This document shows positions 26,810 through 35,766 of a stretch of 64,000 bases of DNA, in pieces (the stretch's first letter is position 1; every line of letters starts with the position of its first letter). The notes under the pieces were generated by a model. It was not told the DNA's origin. It saw only the letters and a program-made list of their open reading frames with translations, and made no database searches. The position numbers and the translations under genes are program-made. Origin of the DNA: Blattabacterium cuenoti (GTDB taxonomy: Bacteria > Bacteroidota > Bacteroidia > Flavobacteriales > Blattabacteriaceae); NCBI RefSeq assembly GCF_014251555.1, contig NZ_CP059190.1, positions 360,947 through 424,946 of the forward strand. Direction: 5' to 3'.

Positions 26810-27717
26810 AAAAAAAGATTATCAACTGACAAGTATCTTTCTCCAGTATCATAATTAAACGTCAATATTATGGATTTTTCAGAAAACTTAGATAATTGTT
26901 GATCTATAGCAGATAAAACTGCGCCTGTAGAAATTCCAACAAGAATCCCTTCTTGTTTTGCTATTTTACGAACAAAAGTAAAAGCTTCTTCCTTAGAAAC
27001 TAAAAAAGTTCCATCTAATATTTTGACATTCAAAATGGAAGGAATAAAACCTGCACCTAATCCTTGTAAAAAATGCGAATTGGCTTCTCCTCCAAATATC
27101 ACTGGAGATTCCAAAGGTTCCACAGAAAAAATTTTTATATTTGGATATTTATTTTTTAATACTTCTCCTATTCCTGTAATATGTCCTCCAGTTCCAACTC
27201 CTGTAATAAAATAATCTATTCCTTCAGGAAAAGCATCTGTGATTTCCTTTGCTGTTGTATTTTTATGAATATTGGGGTTAGATATATTATCAAATTGTTT
27301 AGGCATCCAGGAATTAGGAATTGTATCAATTAGTTCTTCTGCTTTTTGAATGGCTCCCTTCATCCCTTCTTCTCTTGGAGTCAAGACAAATTTAGCCCCA
27401 AAAATAGAAAATAATTTTCTTCTTTCAATACTCATAGATTCTGGCATGACTAAAATAAGACGATAATCTTTCACAGCACAAACCATAGCTAATCCTATAC
27501 CTGTATTTCCAGAAGTAGGTTCTATGATTAGATCTCCTTTATGAAGGATTCCTTTTTTTTCAGCATCTTCTATCATAGATAATGCAATTCTATCTTTTAT
27601 ACTTCCTCCTGGATTATTTTTTTCTAATTTTATCCAGACTTGGTGATTGGGGTATAATTTATTAAGACGAACATGAGGTGTATTTCCAATAGTTTTTAAA
27701 ATGCTATCAACTTTCAT
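26806..27717 (-). CDS. cysM: Cysteine synthase (O-acetylserine sulfhydrylase)
   Basis: This PLP enzyme joins O-acetylserine and sulfide to make cysteine. The PLP lysine lies in NPGGSIKDRIAL (about residue 42). The substrate loop EPTSGNTGIGLA and the phosphate-binding GTGGHITG are intact. At 303 residues it could be CysK or CysM. NPGGSIKDR and neighbouring motifs lean to a CysM-like type, but the symbol is uncertain. It is encoded between cysE and cobA, so the last two steps of cysteine synthesis are adjacent. Confidence 0.9.
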   Translation of the reverse strand: MKVDSILKTIGNTPHVRLNKLYPNHQVWIKLEKNNPGGSIKDRIALSMIEDAEKKGILHKGDLIIEPTSGNTGIGLAMVCAVKDYRLILVMPESMSIERRKLFSIFGAKFVLTPREEGMKGAIQKAEELIDTIPNSWMPKQFDNISNPNIHKNTTAKEITDAFPEGIDYFITGVGTGGHITGIGEVLKNKYPNIKIFSVEPLESPVIFGGEANSHFLQGLGAGFIPSILNVKILDGTFLVSKEEAFTFVRKIAKQEGILVGISTGAVLSAIDQQLSKFSEKSIILTFNYDTGERYLSVDNLFL

Positions 27718-27738
27718 TTTTCATTTCTTTTTTTTTTA

Positions 27739-28563
27739 TTATATCATAAAATTAATAGGATCAGGAAAAGGACTATTATTTCTCATTTTTATTTCGCTTT
27801 TTTGATATACTATAGAAAAAGGAGGAACACTTTGTGTTAACCAAACATTTCCTCCAATTACACTATCATGACCTACTATGGTTTCTCCTCCTAAAATCGT
27901 AGCACCCGCATAAATAGTAACTTGATCTTCTATAGTAGGATGACGCTTTTGATTCGATAATTTTTTATCCACATGGATAGCTCCCAAAGTAACTCCTTGA
28001 TATATTTTAACTTTATTACCTATTTTTGTACTGGAACCTATAACGATTCCTGTTCCATGATCAATTGCAAAGGCATTCCCTATTTCTGCAGATGCATGAA
28101 TATCTACTCCGGTTTTACTGTGTGCATATTCTGTAATCAATCTTGGAATAATTGGAATTTTCTGAATCCAGAATTGATGTGCTATTCTGTATAATGCAGT
28201 GGCAAAAAAACCAGGATAAGAAATAAAAATTTCTTCTATAACTGTTGCAGCTGGATCAGATTCAAAAATAGCATAAGCATCTTTTATTAATGTTTGATAA
28301 ATATTGGGAAGTTCTTCAAAAAATTTTCTAGAAAGATTATCGGAATTTTTCTGATCAATATTCAATTCAATAAAAATTTCGTATAAAAAATTTTTTAATT
28401 TTTTATAATTTTCTTTGAAATAAACTACATTTTGTAAAATATGTCGATCAGAAGTAAACAGAAAATTGAATAAAGCTTCTACAAATTTTTCAGATTTTTT
28501 TTTATTAGGAAAAGGATCTCTTTTTTTGTTATTTTCAAATATAGTATTTAAAAAATCTAACAT
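27739..28563 (-). CDS. cysE: Serine O-acetyltransferase
   Basis: It acetylates serine from acetyl-CoA to O-acetylserine. The N-terminal helical domain is followed by a left-handed beta-helix of hexapeptide repeats: GVDIHASAEIGNAFAIDHG (the catalytic His-Asp region, from about residue 150), then TGIVIGSSTKIGNKVKIYQ, ATILGGETIVGHDSVIGGN and VWLTQSVPP. It has 274 residues. The usual C-terminal tail that contacts cysteine synthase is short. It lies in the middle of the cys operon, next to the cysteine synthase gene. Confidence 0.94.
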   Translation of the reverse strand: MLDFLNTIFENNKKRDPFPNKKKSEKFVEALFNFLFTSDRHILQNVVYFKENYKKLKNFLYEIFIELNIDQKNSDNLSRKFFEELPNIYQTLIKDAYAIFESDPAATVIEEIFISYPGFFATALYRIAHQFWIQKIPIIPRLITEYAHSKTGVDIHASAEIGNAFAIDHGTGIVIGSSTKIGNKVKIYQGVTLGAIHVDKKLSNQKRHPTIEDQVTIYAGATILGGETIVGHDSVIGGNVWLTQSVPPFSIVYQKSEIKMRNNSPFPDPINFMI

Positions 28564-28577
28564 TTATTTAATTAAAT

Positions 28578-29831
28578 TTATTGAATCATGCAAGCAGACA
28601 CTGTAGAATAACTTGTTTCATCTATTAAAATACAAGCTCCATTTTCTTTTATTTTTTTATAAGAATCGTGCGGAACTGGTACAGATGTTTTTACTTTTAC
28701 TTTGACTAAATCATTCAATCCAGCATAATCTGGTGTATTTTCTCTTTTTAAAGTATTCACATCTATACGATAAGAAATATTTTTTATCCGAACTGGAACT
28801 TGAAAACTGTGAATTTGAAATAAGTATTTATCTCCCATTTTTAATGGTTTATTTGACATCCAACAAAGAATCATCTCAAATTCTTGAGAAAAAATAGGAA
28901 GATCATCATCTTTTTTCACTATAAGATATCCACGAGAAACATCTATTTCATCTTTTAAATACATAACTATACTTTGGGGAGAAAAACCTTCCTCTATTCT
29001 TAATCCGTTTTTTTCCATTTTTTTTATAAATGTATGATTCATAGAAGGATAAATAATTACTTCATCTCCAACTTTATATATTCCACTAATAATTTTTCCA
29101 GCATATCCACGAGATGGATTATGCTTATGATTGGAACAAATGACATATTGAACAGGAAATCTAGAAGCTTCTAAATAGGTTTTTCTTTGAATAACAACAT
29201 TTTCCAATAAAGAAAGAAGACTTGGACCAGAATACCATTTCATATGAGATGATTTATCTACTACATTATCTCCATTTTTTGCACTAATTGGAATCATGTA
29301 TACGTCCTTTAAACCGACTCTACGAGCAGTGACTTGATACTGACTAATAATCGCTTTATAAATACGATCATCATAATTAATTAAATCCATTTTGTTAATA
29401 GCAAGTATAATTTTTGGAATATTGAGCATCCCAAGAATTAAAGAATGTCTTTGTGTTTGTTCTACTACTCCATGACATGCATCAATTAAGATAATAGCCA
29501 AATCCACATGAGAGGCTCCTGTGACCATATTTCTGGTGTATTGAATATGTCCTGGAGCATCAGCTATAATAAATTTTCTCTTAGATGTAGAAAAATATTT
29601 ATAAGCAACATCAATAGTTATTCCTTGTTCTCTCTCGGCTCGTAATCCATCAGTAAATAGAGATAAATCGATTTTCTCTTTTTGATTTTTTCCATGTTTT
29701 TTTATACTTTTGTCTGTGACAATAGATAATTGGTCCACAAGTATGGAATGACTGTCGTACAATAAGCGTCCAATCAGAGTGCTTTTCCCATTATCCACGC
29801 TTCCTGATGTCATAAATCTTAAAGTATCCAT
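28578..29831 (-). CDS. cysN: Sulfate adenylyltransferase subunit 1 (GTPase)
   Basis: This GTPase subunit drives formation of adenylyl sulfate (APS) from ATP and sulfate with CysD. The translation-factor GTPase motifs are present: GSVDNGKSTLIGRLLYD (P-loop), EREQGITIDVAY (switch I), ADAPGHIQYTRNM (DxxG) and NKMD. Two beta-barrel domains follow. It has 417 residues with no CysC (APS kinase) domain fused at the C-terminus, consistent with an APS-reducing pathway. It directly follows cysD (10-base gap). Confidence 0.95.
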   Translation of the reverse strand: MDTLRFMTSGSVDNGKSTLIGRLLYDSHSILVDQLSIVTDKSIKKHGKNQKEKIDLSLFTDGLRAEREQGITIDVAYKYFSTSKRKFIIADAPGHIQYTRNMVTGASHVDLAIILIDACHGVVEQTQRHSLILGMLNIPKIILAINKMDLINYDDRIYKAIISQYQVTARRVGLKDVYMIPISAKNGDNVVDKSSHMKWYSGPSLLSLLENVVIQRKTYLEASRFPVQYVICSNHKHNPSRGYAGKIISGIYKVGDEVIIYPSMNHTFIKKMEKNGLRIEEGFSPQSIVMYLKDEIDVSRGYLIVKKDDDLPIFSQEFEMILCWMSNKPLKMGDKYLFQIHSFQVPVRIKNISYRIDVNTLKRENTPDYAGLNDLVKVKVKTSVPVPHDSYKKIKENGACILIDETSYSTVSACMIQ

Positions 29832-29841
29832 TATGAATTTT

Positions 29842-30750
29842 TTAAAAATATCCTTGTTTTTTTCTATCTTCCATAGCTGTCTCAGATAAAGAATCGTCTA
29901 TTCTGGTTTGACCTCTTTCACTTATTTTTGTGTCTAAAAGTTCTTGAATTATTTGTTCGACATTAGTAGACATTGATTCTATAGCGGCAGTACAAGTCAT
30001 ATCTCCTATAGTTCTATAACGTAATTTTTTAATGTGGACAACTTCATCAGGATTAGGTTTAATCAAATCAGATATAGCCATCCATTTTCCTCGAATATTA
30101 ATAGCTTTTCTTTCATGCGAAAAATAAATGGAAGGTAGTGAAATATTTTCTTTTTTTATATAATTCCATACATCGAGTTCTGTCCAATTACTAATTGGAA
30201 AAACTCTCACATTTTCTCCTTCATGTATTTTTCCATTATAAATATTCCATAATTCAGGTCTTTGCAGTTTAGGATCCCAGGATCCAAATTCATTTCTAAT
30301 AGAAAAAATTCTTTCTTTAGATCTTGCTTTTTCTTCATCTCTACGTCCTCCTCCAATACATGCCTCAAATTGAAATTCTTCAATAGTATCTATTAGGGTA
30401 TAAGATTGCAAAATATTCCTATTGGGAAATCGGCCTTTAGGCTCAGATAAATTTCTTTGAACTATAGTATCTTCTACTTTTCGTATAATAATTTCTTCTT
30501 TAATTTCTTTTACTAAACAATCTCTAAATTCTAATGTTTCAGGAAAATTATATCCAGTATCAATATGAACTAAAGGAAATGGTATTTTCCCAGGTCTAAA
30601 AGCTCTTAAGGCTAAATGAACTAACAAAATAGAGTCTTTTCCTCCAGAAAATAATAAACACGGTTTATCAAACTGTCCTGCTACTTCTCTATAAATGTGA
30701 ATGGATTCTGATTCTAATTCTTCTAAGTAATTTAAATAATAAGTTTTCAT
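29842..30750 (-). CDS. cysD: Sulfate adenylyltransferase subunit 2
   Basis: This is the catalytic ATP pyrophosphatase subunit that adenylylates sulfate. The PP-loop is SGGKDSILLVHLA, followed by PFPLVHIDTGYNFPE and GGRRDEEKARSKER. The start at 30750 (MKTYYLNYLEELESESIHI) is chosen because family members begin with LxxLExESI. An upstream in-frame ATG at 30807 would overlap cysH by 23 bases. From 30750 it has 302 residues, the normal length. Confidence 0.94.
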   Translation of the reverse strand: MKTYYLNYLEELESESIHIYREVAGQFDKPCLLFSGGKDSILLVHLALRAFRPGKIPFPLVHIDTGYNFPETLEFRDCLVKEIKEEIIIRKVEDTIVQRNLSEPKGRFPNRNILQSYTLIDTIEEFQFEACIGGGRRDEEKARSKERIFSIRNEFGSWDPKLQRPELWNIYNGKIHEGENVRVFPISNWTELDVWNYIKKENISLPSIYFSHERKAINIRGKWMAISDLIKPNPDEVVHIKKLRYRTIGDMTCTAAIESMSTNVEQIIQELLDTKISERGQTRIDDSLSETAMEDRKKQGYF

Positions 30751-30784
30751 GTTTATCCATTTTATGTCATTTTTTACGAATTTT

Positions 30785-31519
30785 TTACTTTTTAATATGT
30801 AATCCACATTCTTTTTTTATAGAATCATTCTCCCACCACCAACGTCCACTTCGGTAACTCTCACCAAATCTAACGGAACGAGTACATGGAGCACATCCTA
30901 TACTTAAAAAACCTTTGTCGTATAAAGAATTATAAGGAATTTTGTGTTTTTTGACTATTTTTTCTATGGTTTCTAATTTCCAATTATAAAGAGGATGATA
31001 TTTAATCAAATGATATTTTGAATCCCATTCCAAATAATTCAGTTTTTTTCTTTCCATAGAATGTTCTGCACGTAATCCAGTGACCCATACAAAGTTTCCT
31101 TGTAAGGCTTTTTTTAGGGGCTCTACTTTACGTAAAAAACAACATTTTATTCTATTTTTTACATTATCATAAAATGAATTTGGTCCATTTTCTGATAAAA
31201 ATTCCTCTAATTTATCTTGATTAGGATAATAAGCAGAAATAGAATATCCATAAAATTTATTTGTATCTTCCCAAACTTTATAAGTTTCTTCAAACAGCCT
31301 TCCTGTATCTAAAGTGAATATTTTTATGGGAATTTTATTTGATAAAATGAAATGAGAAATCAATTGATCCTCAATATTAAAACTTGTAGAAAAAACTATT
31401 TTTCCTGGAAATAAATTTGAAAAAGTTCTTAATTTATCCTCTACAGAAGTGGATTTGATTTCTTTTGAAAGATCAGATAAACATTCTTGTGATGAAACTT
31501 TCCATTTCATATTTTTCAT
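30785..31519 (-). CDS. cysH: Adenylyl-sulfate (APS) reductase type CysH
   Basis: It reduces activated sulfate to sulfite using thioredoxin-type electrons. The catalytic cysteine is in the C-terminal ECGLH. The protein also has the cysteine pairs IKCCFL (about residue 125) and GCAPC (about 208), the [4Fe-4S] signature of APS reductases. Enzymes that use PAPS lack these cysteines. This fits the absence of an APS kinase gene or CysN fusion in the operon. ATG 31519 or ATG 31510 could start it. It is the first gene of the cys operon, behind a terminator-like hairpin. Confidence 0.92.
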   Translation of the reverse strand: MKNMKWKVSSQECLSDLSKEIKSTSVEDKLRTFSNLFPGKIVFSTSFNIEDQLISHFILSNKIPIKIFTLDTGRLFEETYKVWEDTNKFYGYSISAYYPNQDKLEEFLSENGPNSFYDNVKNRIKCCFLRKVEPLKKALQGNFVWVTGLRAEHSMERKKLNYLEWDSKYHLIKYHPLYNWKLETIEKIVKKHKIPYNSLYDKGFLSIGCAPCTRSVRFGESYRSGRWWWENDSIKKECGLHIKK

Positions 31520-31535
31520 TCATTACCATAAAAAC

Positions 31536-31563
31536 AAAAAAACCCTTCGAATCATTCAAAGGG
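31536..31563 (-). terminator. Terminator-like hairpin upstream of cysH (possible attenuator)
   Basis: On the minus strand a 21-base dyad (31563-31543) has 5' arm CCCTTTGA and 3' arm TCGAAGGG around loop ATGAT, followed at once by seven T residues (31542-31536). All eight stem pairs form in minus-strand RNA, one being G-U. In plus-strand RNA that pair would be a C-A mismatch, so the fold suits minus-strand transcription. It lies 17 bases before the cysH start, with no minus-strand gene upstream to terminate. Confidence 0.55.
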
Positions 31564-31584
31564 ATGGAAGATAAATCTAAACAT
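31552..31584 (-). promoter_or_regulatory. Possible cys-operon leader peptide
   Basis: A ten-codon frame, [10 protein letters not shown], ends at a TGA inside the hairpin. A ribosome on its last codons would cover the 5' arm, the geometry of translational attenuation. It contains four Phe codons and no Cys, which is odd for a cysteine operon and may only reflect AT-richness. Confidence 0.25.
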
Positions 31585-31594
31585 TCTTCTTACA

Positions 31595-31602
31595 CAAAGA
31601 TA
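31595..31602 (-). promoter_or_regulatory. Predicted Bacteroidota -7 box for the cys operon
   Basis: The minus strand reads TATCTTTG, an exact TAnnTTTG match, 76 bases upstream of the cysH start at 31519 and upstream of the hairpin. Transcription from it would include the leader frame and hairpin. No clear -33 TTTG was found. Confidence 0.4.
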
Positions 31603-31677
31603 AGAATTTCTTTAGATTTATTTATTATTTTGCTAAAAACATGTAATATTATTTTGTTTAAAAAATTTTATAATTTC

Positions 31678-32907
31678 ATGAAAAAAATTAAAGTTAATAA
31701 TCCTATAGTAGAAATTGATGGAGATGAAATGGCCAGAGTTATATGGGAATACATTAAAAAATATTTTATTTTTCCTTATCTAGATATAGATATTATTTAT
31801 TTTGATCTAGGAATCAAAAATAGAAATCTTACCAATGATCAAATTACCATAGAAGCTGCTTATGCCATCAAAAAATATAATGTTGGAATTAAATGTGCAA
31901 CAATAACACCGGATGAAGATAGGATAAAAGAATTTCATTTAAAAAAAATGTGGAAATCCCCAAATGGAACTATACGGAACATTATTAATGGAACCGTATT
32001 CAGAGAACCTATCATAGCTAATAACATTCCTCGTCCAATTTCAAATTGGAAAAAACCCATATGCATAGCCCGGCATGCTTATGCAGACCAATATGAAGCA
32101 ATAGATTTTATAATTGAGGAAAAAGGAAAATTGTATATTTATTTTCTTCCAGATAACAATAAAAGTAAAATAAAAAAATTTGAAATCCATCATTTTATGG
32201 GCCCTGGAATTGCTATGGGAATGTACAACACAGATCAATCCATATGTAGATTTGCTCGTTCTTGTTTTAATTATTCAATATATAAAAAATGGCCTTTGTT
32301 TCTTTCTACCAAGAATACTATTCTTAAAGAATATGATGGAAAATATAAGAAAATTTTCCAAGATCTATATGACAGTGAATTTAAATCAAAATTTGAAGAA
32401 CTAAAAATTACTTATGAACATCGTTTAATAGACGACATGATAGCAAAAGCTATCAAATCAAATGGAGGATTTATATGGGCTTGTAAAAATTATGATGGAG
32501 ATGTCCAATCTGATTGCATTGCCCAAGGATTTGGTTCATTAGGAATGATGACTTCAGTTTTACTTACTCCAGATGGAAAAACTTTAGAATCTGAAGCTGC
32601 TCATGGAACTATAACTCGACATTATAGATTACATCAAAAAGGACAAAAAACTTCTACCAATCCTATTGCTTCTATTTTTTCTTGGACTAGAGGCCTTAAA
32701 CATCGTGCTTTTTTAGATAAAAATCTGGATTTAAAATATTTTTCTGAAAAAATGGAAAAAACATGTCTAGATTTTATAGAATCCGGAAAAATGACCAAAG
32801 ATTTATTTCAATTAGTTTATGGAAGTGAATATAACAACAAAAAAAATTATTTAGATACCAAAACTTTTTTTAAAGAATTAAAAATTTTTTTCGATAAAAA
32901 AATGTAA
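31678..32907 (+). CDS. icd: NADP-dependent isocitrate dehydrogenase (eukaryote-like type)
   Basis: It oxidatively decarboxylates isocitrate to 2-oxoglutarate. The sequence follows the type of cytosolic/mitochondrial NADP enzymes: [15 protein letters not shown] near the N-terminus, [32 protein letters not shown] (substrate loop), YDGDVQSD (metal-binding Asp) and [12 protein letters not shown]. The frame is open up to 31465, but homology starts at the ATG at 31678, giving 409 residues. The longer start would run into cysH on the other strand. It converges on menE with a 9-base gap. Confidence 0.95.
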   Translation: MKKIKVNNPIVEIDGDEMARVIWEYIKKYFIFPYLDIDIIYFDLGIKNRNLTNDQITIEAAYAIKKYNVGIKCATITPDEDRIKEFHLKKMWKSPNGTIRNIINGTVFREPIIANNIPRPISNWKKPICIARHAYADQYEAIDFIIEEKGKLYIYFLPDNNKSKIKKFEIHHFMGPGIAMGMYNTDQSICRFARSCFNYSIYKKWPLFLSTKNTILKEYDGKYKKIFQDLYDSEFKSKFEELKITYEHRLIDDMIAKAIKSNGGFIWACKNYDGDVQSDCIAQGFGSLGMMTSVLLTPDGKTLESEAAHGTITRHYRLHQKGQKTSTNPIASIFSWTRGLKHRAFLDKNLDLKYFSEKMEKTCLDFIESGKMTKDLFQLVYGSEYNNKKNYLDTKTFFKELKIFFDKKM

Positions 32908-32916
32908 TACAAATTT

Positions 32917-34002
32917 TTATATTTTTATTTTTTGAATTAATTTTTTCATTATTTCTTTTCGTCTAAATTTTCCAAGTGAATTTTCTATAAAATGAGGAAC
33001 AAAGAAAATATTTTTTGGTTTGAAAAATTTATTTTTTCCATTAAAAAGAAATTCTGGAAGTTTGAATGGGAAAGGAGAACCCTCGATAATTAATACTATT
33101 TTTTCCCAAAAAATTTTATCTGGAATTGAAGATATAAAAAATCGTTTATGAAAAGGGATAAAAGAACTTATGTACTTTTCTATTAATTCAGGAATAATTT
33201 TTATTCCTCCACTATTGATTACATTATCATATCTTCCTTTCCAGTAAAATGTATCACTAGACATCATATGAACTATATCATTTGTTTGTATAAAAGAATC
33301 CATAAAATATGAAGATAAAATTCCTAAACAATTTCTTTCATCTACACTCAAATGTAGATCTTGAAATGATTTATAAAAAGTAGATTTATTTGAACCATTA
33401 ATTTTTCTTAGAGCTATATGACCTAATGTTTCTGTCATCCCATAAGTAGCATAACAAATAGTTGAAATATTTTGCAATTTTTTTTCTAAAAAATTGGAAA
33501 TGGAACATCCTCCTATTAAAATAATTTTAATATATTCTAAATATCTCAAACTAAAAAAAACTTGCATGGGAACCATTGATGTAATATCAAAATATTCTTT
33601 GATATTTATCAGAGGATTAGATGATGGAGGGACACAATAGATTTTCCACTTAAAAATAATAGCACGAACTAAAAACATTTTAGCTGCTATAAAATCTGGA
33701 GACAAACATAACAAGCCTCTAACTCCTTTATTTTTTAGTTTTAAAAATTCTACAGTTTTTATAGCTCTTTCAAACATATGCTTTTTTTTCAAAAATATTG
33801 TTTTAGGATAAGCTGTTGTTCCTGAAGTTGAAACGGATAATACAGATTCATTATCATACCATTTCTTTAAAAAAGAAAAAATAGCATTTTTCCACTGACA
33901 ATTTTCTTTGCAAGAATTATAATAAGAACCAGTCAATGTTTTTTTAGAAGAAAAATCTATCCACATTTTTTTTTCATTTATTAAAAGAATGATGTTTCCC
34001 AT
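32917..34002 (-). CDS. menE: o-Succinylbenzoate--CoA ligase
   Basis: It activates o-succinylbenzoate to its CoA thioester in menaquinone synthesis. The AMP-binding motif is SVSTSGTTAYPKTIFLKK (about residue 57), with CYATYGMTETLGHIAL and the YWKGRYDNVINSGGIKI adenylation motifs later. Its 361 residues are short compared with E. coli MenE (about 450) but in line with compact Bacteroidota forms. The ATG at 34002 overlaps menC by 22 bases; an internal ATG at 33966 would avoid overlap. Confidence 0.9.
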   Translation of the reverse strand: MGNIILLINEKKMWIDFSSKKTLTGSYYNSCKENCQWKNAIFSFLKKWYDNESVLSVSTSGTTAYPKTIFLKKKHMFERAIKTVEFLKLKNKGVRGLLCLSPDFIAAKMFLVRAIIFKWKIYCVPPSSNPLINIKEYFDITSMVPMQVFFSLRYLEYIKIILIGGCSISNFLEKKLQNISTICYATYGMTETLGHIALRKINGSNKSTFYKSFQDLHLSVDERNCLGILSSYFMDSFIQTNDIVHMMSSDTFYWKGRYDNVINSGGIKIIPELIEKYISSFIPFHKRFFISSIPDKIFWEKIVLIIEGSPFPFKLPEFLFNGKNKFFKPKNIFFVPHFIENSLGKFRRKEIMKKLIQKIKI

Positions 34003-35065
34003 TTCATGGATGGGTTATACCAAATAGAACCTTTTTTAATTTCTAAAGGAGAACTCCAGTTATTCACATACAAAACTCCTGTATTTAATCCATGAACATG
34101 AGAATAAATATTTTGATTTTCATATTTTTTTTTCATCATAAAAGTCCATTGAGCTACAGCATTAATTCCAATATTGCTTTCTAAAGAAGAACTAATCCAC
34201 CATTTAATTTTTCTTTTGTTAGCTTCTAATATCCATTCTTTAGATCCATAAAATCCTCCATTTATGCTAGGCTTTAAGACCACATATTTAGGATGAATAA
34301 CATCCAATAATCTTTTTTTATCTTTTAATTCATAAATTCCTTCTAATTCTTCATCTAATGCTACAGGCAATTTTGATTTTTGACAGATTTCTGACATCTT
34401 TTTCCAATTTCCAGATAATATTGGCTGTTCCATTGAATGAACTATATTTAAATCATAAAGTTTATTTAAACAAGACAAAGCTTTTTTGGAATCTTCAAAA
34501 CAACCGTTTGCATCTACACGTATTTTTATAGACGGATATTTTTCTTTTATTTTTTTTAAAATTAAATATTGATAATCGAATAAATCAGCACTAATTTTCA
34601 TTTTTATAAATGAAAACCCTTTAATAATTTTTTTTTCTATTTCTTTTATTAAATCATCTTTTTTTTTGGAATGAAGCCATATCAAAGCATTTATAGATAT
34701 CCCTTTTTTTCCATGAGTAAATTCAGAATCATATAATATAGGGAATTTGTTTTTTAAACTTAAAAAAGCTTGTTCTAATCCAAAAAATATGGATGAATAT
34801 GAAATATACTTACGATAATAATGTACTTCTGTTTTTTTCAAAGAAACTACCTTTTTGGAAAGATTTTCTAATTCATTTTTAAAATAATTGAAATTTTTTG
34901 AAACTGATTTTTCCAATATCGGATTACATTCTCCTATTCCTATTTTATTATTTTGTTTCAAAATAATAAACCAAATAGTATTATAATTAAATATTCTGTT
35001 AGAATTAAATATTCTTCTTCTAAAGAAGAAAGTTTTTTTTTTAAAAAAAAATTTATTTTATCCAT
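33981..35065 (-). CDS. menC: o-Succinylbenzoate synthase, frameshifted near the N-terminus
   Basis: This enolase-superfamily enzyme dehydrates SHCHC to o-succinylbenzoate. The barrel has the full catalytic set: FIKMKIS (KxK), IRVDANG, SMEQPI, ALDEELEG and VLKPSINGG. The conserved N-terminal strand reads TIWFIILKQ then NKIGIGECNP in the same frame, but that frame has no ATG upstream, only a TTG at 34961. An ATG at 35065, directly abutting the stop of the preceding gene, is in another frame and enters this one if one base is added in the T9A10 tract (35051-35033). The corrected protein would have about 361 residues. Confidence 0.85.
35033..35051 (-). repeat. T9A10 homopolymer tract at the menC frameshift
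   Basis: On the minus strand nine T residues are followed by ten A residues, 14 bases after the menC ATG. One added base joins the ATG frame to the conserved menC frame. As it stands the ATG frame gives a 35-residue peptide ending at 34958. Confidence 0.85.
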
Positions 35066-35761
35066 TTAAATAAATATAGTTTCTCCCATTTCTAAAAGAA
35101 TCAGTTCTTTCCCTTTTTTATAAAACTTTTTTTTTGCTTCATCTTTATTAATTTGAATTTCTTCAAAAGTATTATAATGAACTCCTAATATTTTTTTGCA
35201 TTTCAGAAAATCTGAGGCCATAATCGCTTCCTCTATATCCATCGTATATCTACCTCCTATCGGTAAAATAGAAAGTTTTAGTTTTCCAAAATTAGGAATA
35301 ATATGCATTTCACTCGTCAAAGATGTATCTCCCGATATATATAAATTTCCCTCATCTGTATGTAACAGAAAACCACCAGGATTTCCTCCATAAGTTCCAT
35401 CATTAAATACACTAGAATGAGCTGCCCAAACATATTTTAATTTACCAAAAGAAAAAGAAATGAAAGAACCATAATTCATGCCATATGTTTTAATTCCTTT
35501 CTTTTCAAAATAATTAGAAATTTCATAATTAGAAATAACTAAAACATTATTAAATTTTTGTGAAAAAAATTCTACATCACATACGTGATCATAATGAGCA
35601 TGAGTTAACAACATATAATCTACTTTTCTTAAATGATTAATATGTTCCAAAAAATTTATATTTTGAAAAACAGGATTTCCAGAAAAAAATGGATCTATTA
35701 ATAAACATTTATCATGTATTTCTAATATACATGTGCTATGAGAAAAAAAAGTGATTTTCAT
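35066..35761 (-). CDS. Metal-dependent hydrolase, beta-lactamase fold (UPF0173-like)
   Basis: This is a metallo-beta-lactamase fold protein with the zinc motif THAHYDHVCD (HxHxDH, about residue 54), an AAHSS segment and the later ISGDTSLTSEM (second-site Asp). It has 231 residues and no signal peptide. The family is conserved in Bacteroidota but the substrate is not established. Its place between menA and menC suggests a role tied to menaquinone, possibly thioesterase-like, which is inference only. The stop codon is directly followed by the menC ATG. Confidence 0.88.
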   Translation of the reverse strand: MKITFFSHSTCILEIHDKCLLIDPFFSGNPVFQNINFLEHINHLRKVDYMLLTHAHYDHVCDVEFFSQKFNNVLVISNYEISNYFEKKGIKTYGMNYGSFISFSFGKLKYVWAAHSSVFNDGTYGGNPGGFLLHTDEGNLYISGDTSLTSEMHIIPNFGKLKLSILPIGGRYTMDIEEAIMASDFLKCKKILGVHYNTFEEIQINKDEAKKKFYKKGKELILLEMGETIFI

Positions 35762-35766
35762 AATAT

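Noticed and set aside
29842-30807. Longer cysD start at 30807
   Set aside because: It would overlap cysH by 23 bases, and the family N-terminus aligns with the ATG at 30750.
31465-31677. N-terminal extension of the isocitrate dehydrogenase frame
   Set aside because: Homology starts at the ATG at 31678; the extension overlaps cysH and its control region and is low-complexity.
34958-35065. Separate 35-residue hydrophobic peptide beginning MDKINFF
   Set aside because: It is better explained as the out-of-frame start of menC, because one base added in the T9A10 tract joins it to the conserved MenC strand.
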